A DNA stretch of 19,210 nucleotides from Desulfobacterales bacterium (GTDB taxonomy: Bacteria > Desulfobacterota > Desulfobacteria > Desulfobacterales > RPRI01), in the NCBI GenBank assembly GCA_020052975.1, contig JAGVOC010000208.1, positions 1 through 19,210 of the forward strand, read 5' to 3'. Under the pieces are notes generated by a model. That model saw only the letters and a program-made list of their open reading frames with translations, was not told the DNA's origin and made no database searches. Within the stretch, counting starts at the first letter, position 1, and each line of letters starts with the position of its first letter. Below, one piece after another: positions 1-6,742 of the stretch. A program made the position numbers and the translations under genes.

Positions 1-1
1 G

Positions 2-850
2 ATGGTGAAAAGGGCAGCAAGGCTCGGCATCGATCATATGAAAGTGCTCAGAGCGGCATGTGTGAATCCGGTCCTGCATTACGGCCTGGATGCGGGGTTA
101 CTCCAGTCCGGCGACAGTGCGGATTTCCTTGTTGTCGATAATCTCAGGGACTTCACTGTTCTCAAAACCTTCATAAGGGGCGAGGTTGTTGCAGAGTCGG
201 GCAGGGCGTTGATCCCCCGCTCAGAGGTCAGGTTGGTCAACAGATTTCATGCAGAGAGAAAACGGGCGGAGGATTTTATTCTCCCTGCAAAAGGTGAACA
301 TATCCGTGTAATTGAAGCAATCGACGGACAGCTCATAACCGGAGAACTGATAGAAGTTGCGACAGTATTGGTTGGGAATACCATCTCCAGTGCGGAAAGA
401 AATATCCACAAGATTGTTGTGGTCAACCGCTATCGTGACAAAAACCCTGCAATAGGGTTTATCCGCAATTTCGGGCTGATCGACGGAGCGCTCGCCTCCA
501 GCATCGCCCATGACTCGCATAACATCATCGCGGTGGGTGTTTCGGATGAAGACATATGCAGGGCGGTCAACCTCATCATAGAGCATAAAGGCGGTATCTG
601 TGCGGTATCACGGGATAGAGAAATGATACTACCGCTGCCTGTTGCAGGGATCATGAGCAATGTAGAGTATACAGAAGTGGCGGAAAAATATTCTGCCCTG
701 GACAGAATGGCAAAAGAACTCGGTTCGTTTCTTCATGCGCCATTTATGACCTTGTCTTTCATGGCATTGCCGGTAATCCCGAAGCTGAAACTGACGGATA
801 AAGGACTGTTTGATGCGGAGCAGTTCAGGTTTGTCGATCTCTTCAGATAA
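2..850 (+). CDS. ade: Adenine deaminase, C-terminal part (gene enters from the left)
   Basis: The reading frame is open from the first bases of the window, so this is the C-terminal 282 residues of a longer protein. Adenine deaminase is a cytosolic, metal-dependent amidohydrolase-fold enzyme that converts adenine to hypoxanthine and ammonia for purine salvage. What is visible fits that family's second half: the end of the amidohydrolase barrel with NPVLHYGL and the GDSADFLVVDN strand, then the Ade-specific C-terminal domain with GFIRNFGL, SIAHDSHNI and the glycine-rich GGICAV segment. The metal-binding N-terminal histidines lie outside the window. It ends in TAA and no strong terminator follows. 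A stretch of CRISPR debris begins about 70 bases downstream. The identification is firm by family resemblance; the true start cannot be seen. Confidence 0.93.
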   Translation: MVKRAARLGIDHMKVLRAACVNPVLHYGLDAGLLQSGDSADFLVVDNLRDFTVLKTFIRGEVVAESGRALIPRSEVRLVNRFHAERKRAEDFILPAKGEHIRVIEAIDGQLITGELIEVATVLVGNTISSAERNIHKIVVVNRYRDKNPAIGFIRNFGLIDGALASSIAHDSHNIIAVGVSDEDICRAVNLIIEHKGGICAVSRDREMILPLPVAGIMSNVEYTEVAEKYSALDRMAKELGSFLHAPFMTLSFMALPVIPKLKLTDKGLFDAEQFRFVDLFR

Positions 851-918
851 AGAAGAGGATAAGAAGAAATCCCAAAAAACAGGATTAAAGAAGAAACGTT
901 AAGCCTGAGAAACTTCTC

Positions 919-950
919 ATTTCAATCCACGCCTCTGCGCGAGGGGCGAC
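919..950 (-). CRISPR. Solitary type I-C-like CRISPR repeat, no array
   Basis: On the plus strand this 32-base stretch begins TTTCAATCCACGCC (one base in) and ends GAGGGGCGAC. Read on the minus strand it starts GTCGCCCCTCGCGC and ends CGTGGATTGAAAT. This is the length and near-consensus sequence of the common type I-C repeat family, which has a GTCGCCCC start, a C/G-rich palindromic centre and a GTGGATTGAAAC end. The final AC is changed to AT. No second copy follows at spacer distance on either side, so there is no array left. It lies two bases past the stop of the cas1 remnant on the same strand, where cas2 and a leader would normally intervene. Repeat identity is from memory of the family. 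Confidence 0.75.
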
Positions 951-952
951 CG

Positions 953-1120
953 TTAAATTACAACTCTTTGATAAATAATAACATTTATACCATTTTTTAC
1001 GAACTTGTCTATATCACCCCTGAGATAACGCGCCATCAGCAGCGCCTGCACCTGCCCGAGATTGATCAGAGAAAGCGTGAGACGGTCGGCAATATACGGC
1101 CTAAATTCCTCCATGAGTTG
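953..1120 (-). pseudogene. cas1: Remnant of cas1 (type I-C), internally deleted
   Basis: Reading leftwards on the minus strand from a TGA at 1123-1121, the frame runs to a TAA at 955-953. It gives about 55 residues with two Cas1 hallmarks: EEFRPYIADRLTLSLIN, then QALLMARYLRGDID. In intact type I-C Cas1 these blocks are separated by roughly 50 residues, and the second ends near a PPFLW-like C-terminus. Here they are joined in frame at GQV/QALL, where the DNA reads CAGGTGCAG, and the tail after DID is unrelated. The whole N-terminal catalytic half is missing, so it cannot be functional. Cas1 is the integrase that inserts new spacers. The adjacent CRISPR repeat supports the call. The type I-C assignment rests on remembered consensus, not a search. 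Confidence 0.75.
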
Positions 1121-1180
1121 TCACAAAGAGAGTGTTAAGAAACTTTCTCATTTATCCATCAACCCTTCATCATAGTATTC

Positions 1181-1233
1181 TTGACAAATAGCGCCCCTAT
1201 TTGTACAATAAACTGTACAATGTAGAAAGGAGA
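1181..1233 (+). promoter_or_regulatory. Promoter, double TGTACA operator and RBS of the yefM-yoeB operon
   Basis: TTGACA at 1181-1186 and TACAAT at 1204-1209 are separated by 17 bases, close to the ideal sigma-70 layout. Two self-complementary TGTACA elements at 1202-1207 and 1214-1219 have centres 12 bases apart. That matches the core operator motif and spacing described for E. coli yefM-yoeB, and the first covers the -10 box. This implies autorepression by the antitoxin and toxin-antitoxin complex. A strong Shine-Dalgarno AAAGGAGA (1226-1233) sits just upstream of the ATG at 1239. Confidence 0.8.
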
Positions 1234-1238
1234 TATGA

Positions 1239-1490
1239 ATGGCTACAATCACATATTCAGCCGCACGCACAAATCTTGCCTCAACAATGAAGAAAGTGTG
1301 CGACAACCATGAGCCTGTCATCATCACCAGGCAAAAAGAAGAATCAGTAGTAATGCTCTCCCTCGAAGATTTCAGGGCACTTGAGGAAACAGCGTACCTC
1401 CTGCGCGTGCCGAAAAACGCCAGGCGTCTTCTGGAATCCATTGCCGAACTCGAACGCGGAGGCGGTAAAACCTGCAAACTCGCCGAGTGA
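1239..1490 (+). CDS. yefM: YefM/Phd-family antitoxin
   Basis: An 83-residue protein beginning [19 protein letters not shown], with [19 protein letters not shown] in the centre. This is the standard Phd/YefM fold: an N-terminal DNA-binding and dimerisation half, followed by a C-terminal toxin-wrapping tail (residues about 50-83, rich in Leu, Arg and Glu). It should neutralise the YoeB toxin encoded next and repress their shared promoter, whose two TGTACA palindromes lie 20-37 bases upstream. The start is fixed by the AAAGGAGA ribosome site; an earlier ATG at 1235 is out of frame. The stop codon overlaps the GTG start of the toxin, giving translational coupling with antitoxin first. Length and motifs are normal, and nothing suggests decay. 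Confidence 0.93.
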   Translation: MATITYSAARTNLASTMKKVCDNHEPVIITRQKEESVVMLSLEDFRALEETAYLLRVPKNARRLLESIAELERGGGKTCKLAE

Positions 1491-1741
1491 AGCTGATCTT
1501 TTCCGGGAACGCCTGGGAGGACTATCTCTACTGGCAGAAGACTGACAAGAAAATGCTCAAACGCATCAACAGGCTGATCCATGAAATCATGCATGATCCC
1601 TTTACAGGTTCCGGCAAACCCGAACCGCTCAAACATGGCCTCTCCGGCTACTGGTCCCGACGCATCAACGACGAACACCGCATCGTTTACCGGCCTGCTG
1701 AAGATGCTGTCTTTATTGCTCAATTGCGCTATCATTACTGA
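1487..1741 (+). CDS. yoeB: YoeB/Txe-family mRNA-cleaving toxin
   Basis: An 84-residue protein from a GTG start that overlaps the antitoxin stop by four bases. The sequence tracks E. coli YoeB closely: [11 protein letters not shown] near the start, [18 protein letters not shown] in the middle, EHRIVY, and a C-terminal RYHY. The Glu of KPEPLK, the Arg of SRRI/EHR and the terminal His-Tyr correspond to the catalytic residues known for YoeB, a ribosome-dependent endoribonuclease that cuts mRNA in the A site. All are kept, so the toxin looks active. It forms a bicistronic operon with yefM under the autoregulated promoter at 1181. The pair sits between the cas1 remnant and the RM operon and may help stabilise the locus against deletion; that role is an inference. 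Confidence 0.93.
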   Translation: MKLIFSGNAWEDYLYWQKTDKKMLKRINRLIHEIMHDPFTGSGKPEPLKHGLSGYWSRRINDEHRIVYRPAEDAVFIAQLRYHY

Positions 1742-2193
1742 ATTTCTCTCTTTTTTAGTCCCCTCTGCTTCTTCTACAGCTCTAAGCAGATAATTATTTG
1801 CCTTACCGATGAGATCCGACTACTGAAAGCTTTCGAAATTGCAGGCTCGTTGGGACATTGACAAGAGTCTCCCGATTACAGGGGGACACATTAAAAGAAC
1901 TTGAAGAAAATCTATCTGCGTGATGTTCACAGAAGAAAACGCCCTCTATCACCCTGATTATCCTGTAGAGTACAAGAGATAATTGTTGCAAAGGCAGAGG
2001 CACGAACTATGAGCTTACTGCAAGAATAAAGACCTGACCCCATTCCCGCCCTTTTTGAAATTATTACTCTCCAGCCCTTCACTTCTCCTATGTTTATGCT
2101 TTATTTTGCTGCAAATATAACCCTTGAATAAGAGATGGCCAATTCCTTCACGGGATATTTTAAATGAGGTATCTTAAATCGTTCATAAAGTTC
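1742..2193. other. Non-coding stretch with no recognisable gene
   Basis: I find no open frame with family-like content on either strand. A few broken reading fragments are present, such as QEIIVAKAEARTMSLLQE ending at about 2030 on the plus strand, but I cannot assign them. AAAGACCTGACCCC at 2027-2040 resembles a short element often seen between genes in environmental Nitrospirota and Desulfobacterota genomes; that is a recollection only. The region is probably eroded sequence between the TA module and the RM operon. Confidence 0.5.
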
Positions 2194-2222
2194 TTGACAA
2201 AAATGGATGTTTGGTCCATACT
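2194..2222 (+). promoter_or_regulatory. Probable promoter of the restriction-modification operon
   Basis: TTGACA at 2194-2199 is followed after 17 bases by CATACT at 2217-2222: a perfect -35 and a 4-of-6 match at -10. An inverted repeat ATGGA/TCCAT (2203-2207, 2215-2219) lies inside the spacer and -10 region and could be a repressor site. No better promoter is evident before the first gene at 2343, and all downstream plus-strand genes to 15988 are closely packed. This is sequence pattern only. Confidence 0.5.
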
Positions 2223-2263
2223 GTTTATGAGTATGCGAAATCATTCAATAAAAAGTTGCCTAA

Positions 2264-2343
2264 ATGAAAAAGGCTATGTGCCCAAACATAATCTTTGGGG
2301 TTCACTCGGGCTGTGCGCCTGTGTGAATGTGGGTAAGCCCAAA
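2264..2343 (+). promoter_or_regulatory. Structured leader with possible 20-codon peptide before the half-hsdS gene
   Basis: CCCAAA at 2281-2286 can pair with TTTGGG at 2294-2299 (6-bp stem, 7-base loop). The same TTTGGG could instead pair with CCCAAA at 2338-2343, which includes the A of the ATG at 2343. GGGCT (2308-2312) with AGCCC (2336-2340), and TTCAC (2301-2305) with GTGAA (2323-2327), are further possible stems. A 20-codon frame, MKKAMCPNIIF onward, runs 2264-2326, and AAATGAAAAAG occurs at both 2262 and 2341. No clear ribosome site precedes 2343, so start access may depend on folding. This is speculative. Confidence 0.3.
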
Positions 2344-2936
2344 TGAAAAAGAAGATTACAGAAATTGCAGATATTCAGCTTGGGTACCAGTTCAGAAGAA
2401 AGATCGAACCTGCTGACGACGGCGCTAACCGGGTGATCCAGATTCGAGACTTTGATGAGAATCATATACTTAACAAGGAAGGCCTTTTACGTGTTAGGAT
2501 TGATAAGCCTGCTGATCCGTATTTGCTTAGTAAAGGGGATGTCCTCTTTCTTTCCAGAGGCCACAGGAACTGGGCGACGACGATAGTTGATGAACTCCAG
2601 AACACGGTAGCTGTAAGCCATTTTTTTGTTATAAAAATAAAGAATAAGACTACTATGCCTGAATATCTTGCATGGTACATTAATCAAACTCCGGCTCGGG
2701 AGTACCTTCACAATATCGCACGGCGTGGTACGCACATACCTCTTGTTACTTTGTCGGCTTTTAAAGGGCTAACCTTAGAAATGCCGGATATGACTACTCA
2801 GCATAGAATTGTTGAGTTAAGCAGGCTGATGGAAAAAGAAAAAAAACTTACCTCTGCACTTGAGGAGAAGCGCTCCCTTTTTATAAATACATTATGCTTG
2901 AATGCATCCAAGGGCAAAAAGGAGAAAATACAATGA
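2343..2936 (+). CDS. Half-size type I restriction specificity subunit (single target-recognition domain)
   Basis: A 197-residue protein with one HsdS-type unit: a short N-terminal helix (ITEIADIQLGYQF), one target-recognition domain (about residues 15-140, with LLSKGDVLFLSRG and RRGTHIPLVTLSAFKGL), then the conserved PDMTTQHRIVELSRLM turn leading into a coiled-coil helix (about 150-185). Full HsdS proteins have two such units and about 400 residues. Half-size S proteins are known to work as dimers recognising symmetric sites, so this could be a functional alternative specificity subunit rather than a fragment. It is the first gene of the operon and its stop overlaps the hsdM start (ATGA at 2933-2936). 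No strong ribosome site is visible. The reading frame is intact. Whether it joins the same enzyme as the full HsdS at 5567 is unknown. Confidence 0.8.
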   Translation: MKKKITEIADIQLGYQFRRKIEPADDGANRVIQIRDFDENHILNKEGLLRVRIDKPADPYLLSKGDVLFLSRGHRNWATTIVDELQNTVAVSHFFVIKIKNKTTMPEYLAWYINQTPAREYLHNIARRGTHIPLVTLSAFKGLTLEMPDMTTQHRIVELSRLMEKEKKLTSALEEKRSLFINTLCLNASKGKKEKIQ

Positions 2937-4489
2937 CGGCGAAAATAGCGCAGGACGAAATAAATAGCATTGCATGGGCAGCATGTGATACCTTCCGGGG
3001 TCCTGTAGACCCAGCCCAGTATAAGGACTATATACTTGTGATGCTATTCCTGAAATACATATCCGATGTCTGGAAAGACCACTATGAGAAATACAGCAAA
3101 CAGTATGGAGATGACGAAGAACGTATACGCAGAAAGCTTGAAAGAGAACGGTTTTTGTTGCCCTATGTTGATTATGAAGACCGCGATACCGGCCAAAAGG
3201 AACGGTTTATCGCTGATTTCCACAGCCTTTATGAACGGCGTGTCAGAGCTAATATCGGGGAGTTGATCAATATTGTGCTCGACGCCATTGAAGAATCCAA
3301 CAGGGACAAACTTGAAGGAGTATTCAGGAACATCGACTTCAACAGCGAGGCCAATCTCGGCAAGACGAAAGACAGGAATCGGCTGTTAAAGCATCTTCTG
3401 GAAGATTTCAACAAGCCTCAACTCGACCTGCGGCCGAGCCGGGTTTCGGAAGATGTGATCGGCAACACATATATCTACCTCATTGAAAAATTCGCTTCGG
3501 ATGCAGGTAAGAAGGCTGGCGAGTTTTATACGCCGCACAAGGTCTCTGAGCTGCTCGCCAAGCTTGTACAGCCCAAGCCAGGTGATCGCATCTGTGATCC
3601 GTCGAACGGTTCCGGCGGGCTTCTAATAGAGGCGGCCAAGGAGGTAGGCAGCCGTGATTTTGCGCTCTTCGGCATGGAGGTGAACGGTAGCACATGGGCT
3701 CTGGCCCGAATGAATATGTTTCTGCACGGCATGGACAGCGCCCGTATCGAATGGTGCAATGCCCTGACAAATCCGGCATTGGTGGAGAAAGACCGGCTCA
3801 TGAAGTTCAACATAGTAGTTGCCAATCCGCCCTTCTCCCTCGATAAGTGGGGTGCAGAAGAAGCTGAACATGATCGCTTTAATCGCTTCTGGCGCGGAGT
3901 TCCACCCAAGAGCAAGGGTGACTATGCCTTTATCAGCCATATGGTAGAAGCGGCATTGGAAAAGGAAGGGCGGGTAGCAGTGGTTGTGCCTCATGGTGTG
4001 CTGTTTCGGGGAGGAGCTGAGGGACGCATTCGCCAGAAGCTGATCGAAGACAATCTGCTCGATGCAGTTGTCGGTCTTCCTACCAATCTATTTCCGACAA
4101 CTTCTATCCCTGTGGCTATACTGATCTTCGACCGTTCTCGCGAGAAAGGTGGGATAAATGAAGTCCAGAGTGATGTGCTTTTCATAGACGCAAGCAAGGA
4201 TTATCAGTCAGCTAAGACCCGGAATATTCTGCTGGAAGAACATATTGAGAAGATTGTTGCCACTTATAAGGCCCGCAAAGATGTTGATAAATATGCCCAT
4301 GTCGCAGCGTTTGAAGAGATCAAAGAAAACGATTTCAATCTTAATATCCCGCGCTATGTTGATACCTTTGAAGAGGAAGAAGAAATAGACGTGGCTGCTG
4401 TTCAGAATGAAATAGATCAGATAGAGGGCGAACTGGCTGAGGTTAGAGGCAAGATGAAGAAATATCTCAAAGAGTTGGGGGCGAAATGA
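2933..4489 (+). CDS. hsdM: Type I restriction-modification DNA methyltransferase subunit HsdM
   Basis: A 518-residue N6-adenine methyltransferase subunit that modifies the host DNA site and, with HsdS, forms the core of the restriction complex. I start it at ATG 2933 (MTAKIAQDEIN), preceded by AAAGGAG, rather than at the in-frame ATG at 2894, which lies deep in the preceding gene and lacks a ribosome site. Domains: an N-terminal helical HsdM domain (about 1-165, including KDYILVMLFLKYISD), AGEFYTP (195-201), the SAM-binding motif I DPSNGSG (222-228), and the catalytic NPPF (298-301). A C-terminal helical region ends in a coiled coil (about 480-515) that contacts HsdS. Motif I has Asn where many relatives have Cys, which should not abolish binding. 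The length is normal and the frame intact. The RhuM gene follows after 52 bases. Confidence 0.96.
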   Translation: MTAKIAQDEINSIAWAACDTFRGPVDPAQYKDYILVMLFLKYISDVWKDHYEKYSKQYGDDEERIRRKLERERFLLPYVDYEDRDTGQKERFIADFHSLYERRVRANIGELINIVLDAIEESNRDKLEGVFRNIDFNSEANLGKTKDRNRLLKHLLEDFNKPQLDLRPSRVSEDVIGNTYIYLIEKFASDAGKKAGEFYTPHKVSELLAKLVQPKPGDRICDPSNGSGGLLIEAAKEVGSRDFALFGMEVNGSTWALARMNMFLHGMDSARIEWCNALTNPALVEKDRLMKFNIVVANPPFSLDKWGAEEAEHDRFNRFWRGVPPKSKGDYAFISHMVEAALEKEGRVAVVVPHGVLFRGGAEGRIRQKLIEDNLLDAVVGLPTNLFPTTSIPVAILIFDRSREKGGINEVQSDVLFIDASKDYQSAKTRNILLEEHIEKIVATYKARKDVDKYAHVAAFEEIKENDFNLNIPRYVDTFEEEEEIDVAAVQNEIDQIEGELAEVRGKMKKYLKELGAK

Positions 4490-4541
4490 GACCATATCGA
4501 GGATATCCTCGGAATGGTTTTATGCTCAAGGAGATTCGAAA

Positions 4542-5579
4542 ATGAGTGATAAAAAGAAAATTCAAATTCGCAACAGTACGGCAGAATTTCTTATTTTCAC
4601 ATCACAGGCTGGTGAGAATGGCATTGAAGTTCGCATTGAAGAAGAAACTGTCTGGCTTACACAAAAATTTATCGCAGAGTTGTTTCAGGTCACCGTTCCA
4701 ACCATTAATGAGCATCTTGACAATATTTATAAGCAGAAGGAACTGTCTCGTGAGGCAACTATTCGGAATTTCCGAATAGTTCAAACAGAAGGGCGCAGAC
4801 AGGTTGAGCGTAATGTAGATTTCTACAACCTCGACGCCATAATCTCCGTTGGCTACCGTGTCAATTCTTTACGGGCAACCCAGTTCAGACAATGGGCAAC
4901 GGGTATTTTACGGGACTTTGCCATTCGTGGTTATGTTCTCGATAAAGAACGCCTGAAAAACGGTTCGATTTTTAACAAGAAATACTTTGAAGATCTGCTT
5001 GCCGAAATTCGGGAAATCAGGGCAAGCGAAAGAAAGTTCTATCAGAAAATCACGGATATTTACGCCACGGCGATGGACTATCGCGCAGATGCCGAAACAA
5101 CTCAGATATTTTTTGCCACTGTACAGAACAAGCTTCATTTTGCCATTCACGGACACACTGCCACAGAGCTGATTATGAAAAGAGCGGATAGCGGCAAAGA
5201 GCATATGGGATTGACCACTTGGAAAAACTCTCCTAATGGAAAAATCCTCAAACCTGATGTTTCGGTAGCAAAAAATTATTTGACCGAAAAGGAGCTAAAG
5301 TCTCTGGATCGTTTCGTAACTATGTATCTTGACTACGCCGAAGATCAGGCTGAACGCAGTATCCCCATGACCATGGAGGACTGGGCGAAAAAACTTAATG
5401 CCTTTTTGCAGTTCAATGAACGCGACATCCTCGAAAATCCGGGAACAGTTAGCCAGGCCATTGCCAAATCTTTTGCCGAAAGCGAGTTTGAGAAATACCG
5501 GATTGTGCAGGACCGATTGTTTGAGTCTGATTTTGACAAGATGGCAAAGAGACTGGAGAGCGGGGAGTGGAAGAAATAG
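4542..5579 (+). CDS. rhuM: RhuM-family protein embedded in the RM operon
   Basis: A 345-residue soluble protein of the RhuM ('virulence RhuM family') group, with characteristic blocks ETVWLTQKFIAELFQV, NIYKQKELSREATIRNF, YNLDAIISVGYRVNS, FRQWATGILRDFAIRGYVLDKERLK and, near the end, MTMEDWAKKLNAFL. The family was named from a Salmonella pathogenicity island gene. Its biochemical role is not established, although the N-terminal half resembles the Bro/KilA-N-like domains of phage antirepressors. The start is supported by AAGGAG eight bases upstream of ATG 4542. The 3' end overlaps the GTG start of the full hsdS gene by 13 bases, so the two are probably translationally coupled. RhuM genes recur inside type I RM operons, which suggests a role in control or in defence. 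The function is unproven. Confidence 0.88.
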   Translation: MSDKKKIQIRNSTAEFLIFTSQAGENGIEVRIEEETVWLTQKFIAELFQVTVPTINEHLDNIYKQKELSREATIRNFRIVQTEGRRQVERNVDFYNLDAIISVGYRVNSLRATQFRQWATGILRDFAIRGYVLDKERLKNGSIFNKKYFEDLLAEIREIRASERKFYQKITDIYATAMDYRADAETTQIFFATVQNKLHFAIHGHTATELIMKRADSGKEHMGLTTWKNSPNGKILKPDVSVAKNYLTEKELKSLDRFVTMYLDYAEDQAERSIPMTMEDWAKKLNAFLQFNERDILENPGTVSQAIAKSFAESEFEKYRIVQDRLFESDFDKMAKRLESGEWKK

Positions 5580-6742
5580 CCCTAAGCAAAATTGCAACTG
5601 TTCAGCAAGGATATACCTTTAAACCTGAGTACCAAGGCAGTGATTCTGGGAAATGGATGTACGTAAAGGTGGGTGACCTTAACTCTCAAGGGAACATAAA
5701 GTATGTAACAAGGACTCAAAATTATATTAACGATGATGCTCTTTCAAAAATTAAGGCAAAGCCTTTCTCCGCTGGTAGTATTGTTTTTTCGAGAGTTGGC
5801 GCTGCGTTACGACTGAATAACAAACGCATTCTCACCCAAGACTGTCTCACTGACGATAACGTGTTAGTAATAACCGTTACAAATAAAGCAGAATGTTACT
5901 CTGAATTCCTGTATTACTGGTTCGAATCGAAAGATCTGCAGCGATTTTGTAATGATGGATCAGTACCAGTTATAAGTGGTAAGAATCTAAAAAAACAAAT
6001 AGTTTCACTTCCATCACTCTCCGAACAAACTGCCATTGCCTTTCTTCTCTCCACTTGGGATACAGCCATTGAAAAATCAGAAAAACTGATTGAGGCAAAA
6101 GAGAAGCGATTTAAAGGGCTGCTAATAAGGTTGATTTCAAATGACAAACATCCGCGTGGCCATATCCGAGACTTTACTTCAGAGGTATCAAAGCGAAATA
6201 ACGGCCAAGCAGCCGATCGTGTTCTCAGCGTTACCAACAACAGGGGTTTTGTCCTTCCGGAAGACCAATTCGAGCGGCGGGTTGCCAGTAGCGATTTAAG
6301 CAATTACAAGATTGTCACCCACGAACAATATGCCTATAACCCTTCCCGTATCAATGTCGGCTCCATTGCCCGTTTGGATAACTGGGATAAGGGTGTCCTT
6401 AGCCCAATGTATGTGGTGTTCAAGGTCAATGAAAAAAAGGTGACTTCTGACTTCTTCCTGCATTGGTTGTCGTCACACGAAGCAAAGGCGCGTATCCGCA
6501 GGAGCGCGCAAGGCAGTGTACGCGAAACCGTCAGTTTTGCGGACCTCGGCGCAATCCCTTTCCCATTGCCGTCGCTGGCACAGCAACAGCAAATTGCCGA
6601 AACTCTCAACACCGCCCGGCAGGAAATCGACCTCCTGAAAAAACAGGCTGAAGCCTATCGCAAACAAAAGCGCGGCTTAATGCAGAAGCTGCTGACCGGC
6701 CAGTGGCGTGTGAAAATTAATGATGGGGAAACAATGATATGA
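5567..6742 (+). CDS. hsdS: Type I restriction-modification specificity subunit HsdS (two target-recognition domains)
   Basis: A 391-residue specificity subunit that decides the two-part DNA sequence methylated and cut by the complex. It starts at GTG 5567 inside the end of rhuM, with a purine-rich GGAGAGCGGGG stretch upstream. Architecture is classical: recognition domain 1 (about 5-145), first conserved coiled region beginning SLPSLSEQTAIAFLLSTWD (148-195), recognition domain 2 (about 200-330), and a second conserved region beginning FPLPSLAQQQQIAETL and ending in KRGLMQKLLTGQWRV. The two S(L/V)PSL..Q blocks show the internal duplication. The stop overlaps the start of the next gene (TGA at 6740-6742, ATG at 6739). 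The target sequence cannot be read from the protein by eye. The half-size S gene at 2343 gives the operon a second specificity option. Confidence 0.95.
   Translation: MEEIALSKIATVQQGYTFKPEYQGSDSGKWMYVKVGDLNSQGNIKYVTRTQNYINDDALSKIKAKPFSAGSIVFSRVGAALRLNNKRILTQDCLTDDNVLVITVTNKAECYSEFLYYWFESKDLQRFCNDGSVPVISGKNLKKQIVSLPSLSEQTAIAFLLSTWDTAIEKSEKLIEAKEKRFKGLLIRLISNDKHPRGHIRDFTSEVSKRNNGQAADRVLSVTNNRGFVLPEDQFERRVASSDLSNYKIVTHEQYAYNPSRINVGSIARLDNWDKGVLSPMYVVFKVNEKKVTSDFFLHWLSSHEAKARIRRSAQGSVRETVSFADLGAIPFPLPSLAQQQQIAETLNTARQEIDLLKKQAEAYRKQKRGLMQKLLTGQWRVKINDGETMI

Larger units (their letters stand above)
908..1157. repeat. Imperfect direct repeats (908-927 and 1138-1157) bracketing the CRISPR/cas1 remnant
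   Basis: AGAAACTTCTCATTTCAATCC at the left and AGAAACTTTCTCATTTATCC at the right match except for one T gained and CA lost. GTTAAG also precedes both copies (898 and 1134). The left copy runs into the CRISPR repeat, and the right copy lies just outside the broken cas1 frame. They may be scars of recombination or deletion. No transposase is associated. Confidence 0.4.

Noticed and set aside
1148..1735. 195-codon minus-strand frame opposite the yefM-yoeB operon
   Set aside because: It is antisense to two clear genes, has no family character, and its composition follows the plus-strand coding pattern.
1803..2003. 66-codon minus-strand frame in the gap after yoeB, considered as a further cas remnant
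   Set aside because: No Cas4, Cas5, Cas7 or Cas8c motif could be seen in any frame.
2164..2346. 60-codon frame before the half-hsdS gene
   Set aside because: It overlaps the predicted promoter, has no ribosome site and shows no recognisable motif.
2894..2932. Upstream in-frame ATG extending hsdM by 13 residues
   Set aside because: It lies within the preceding gene without a ribosome site, whereas ATG 2933 has AAAGGAG and starts at the usual HsdM N-terminus.
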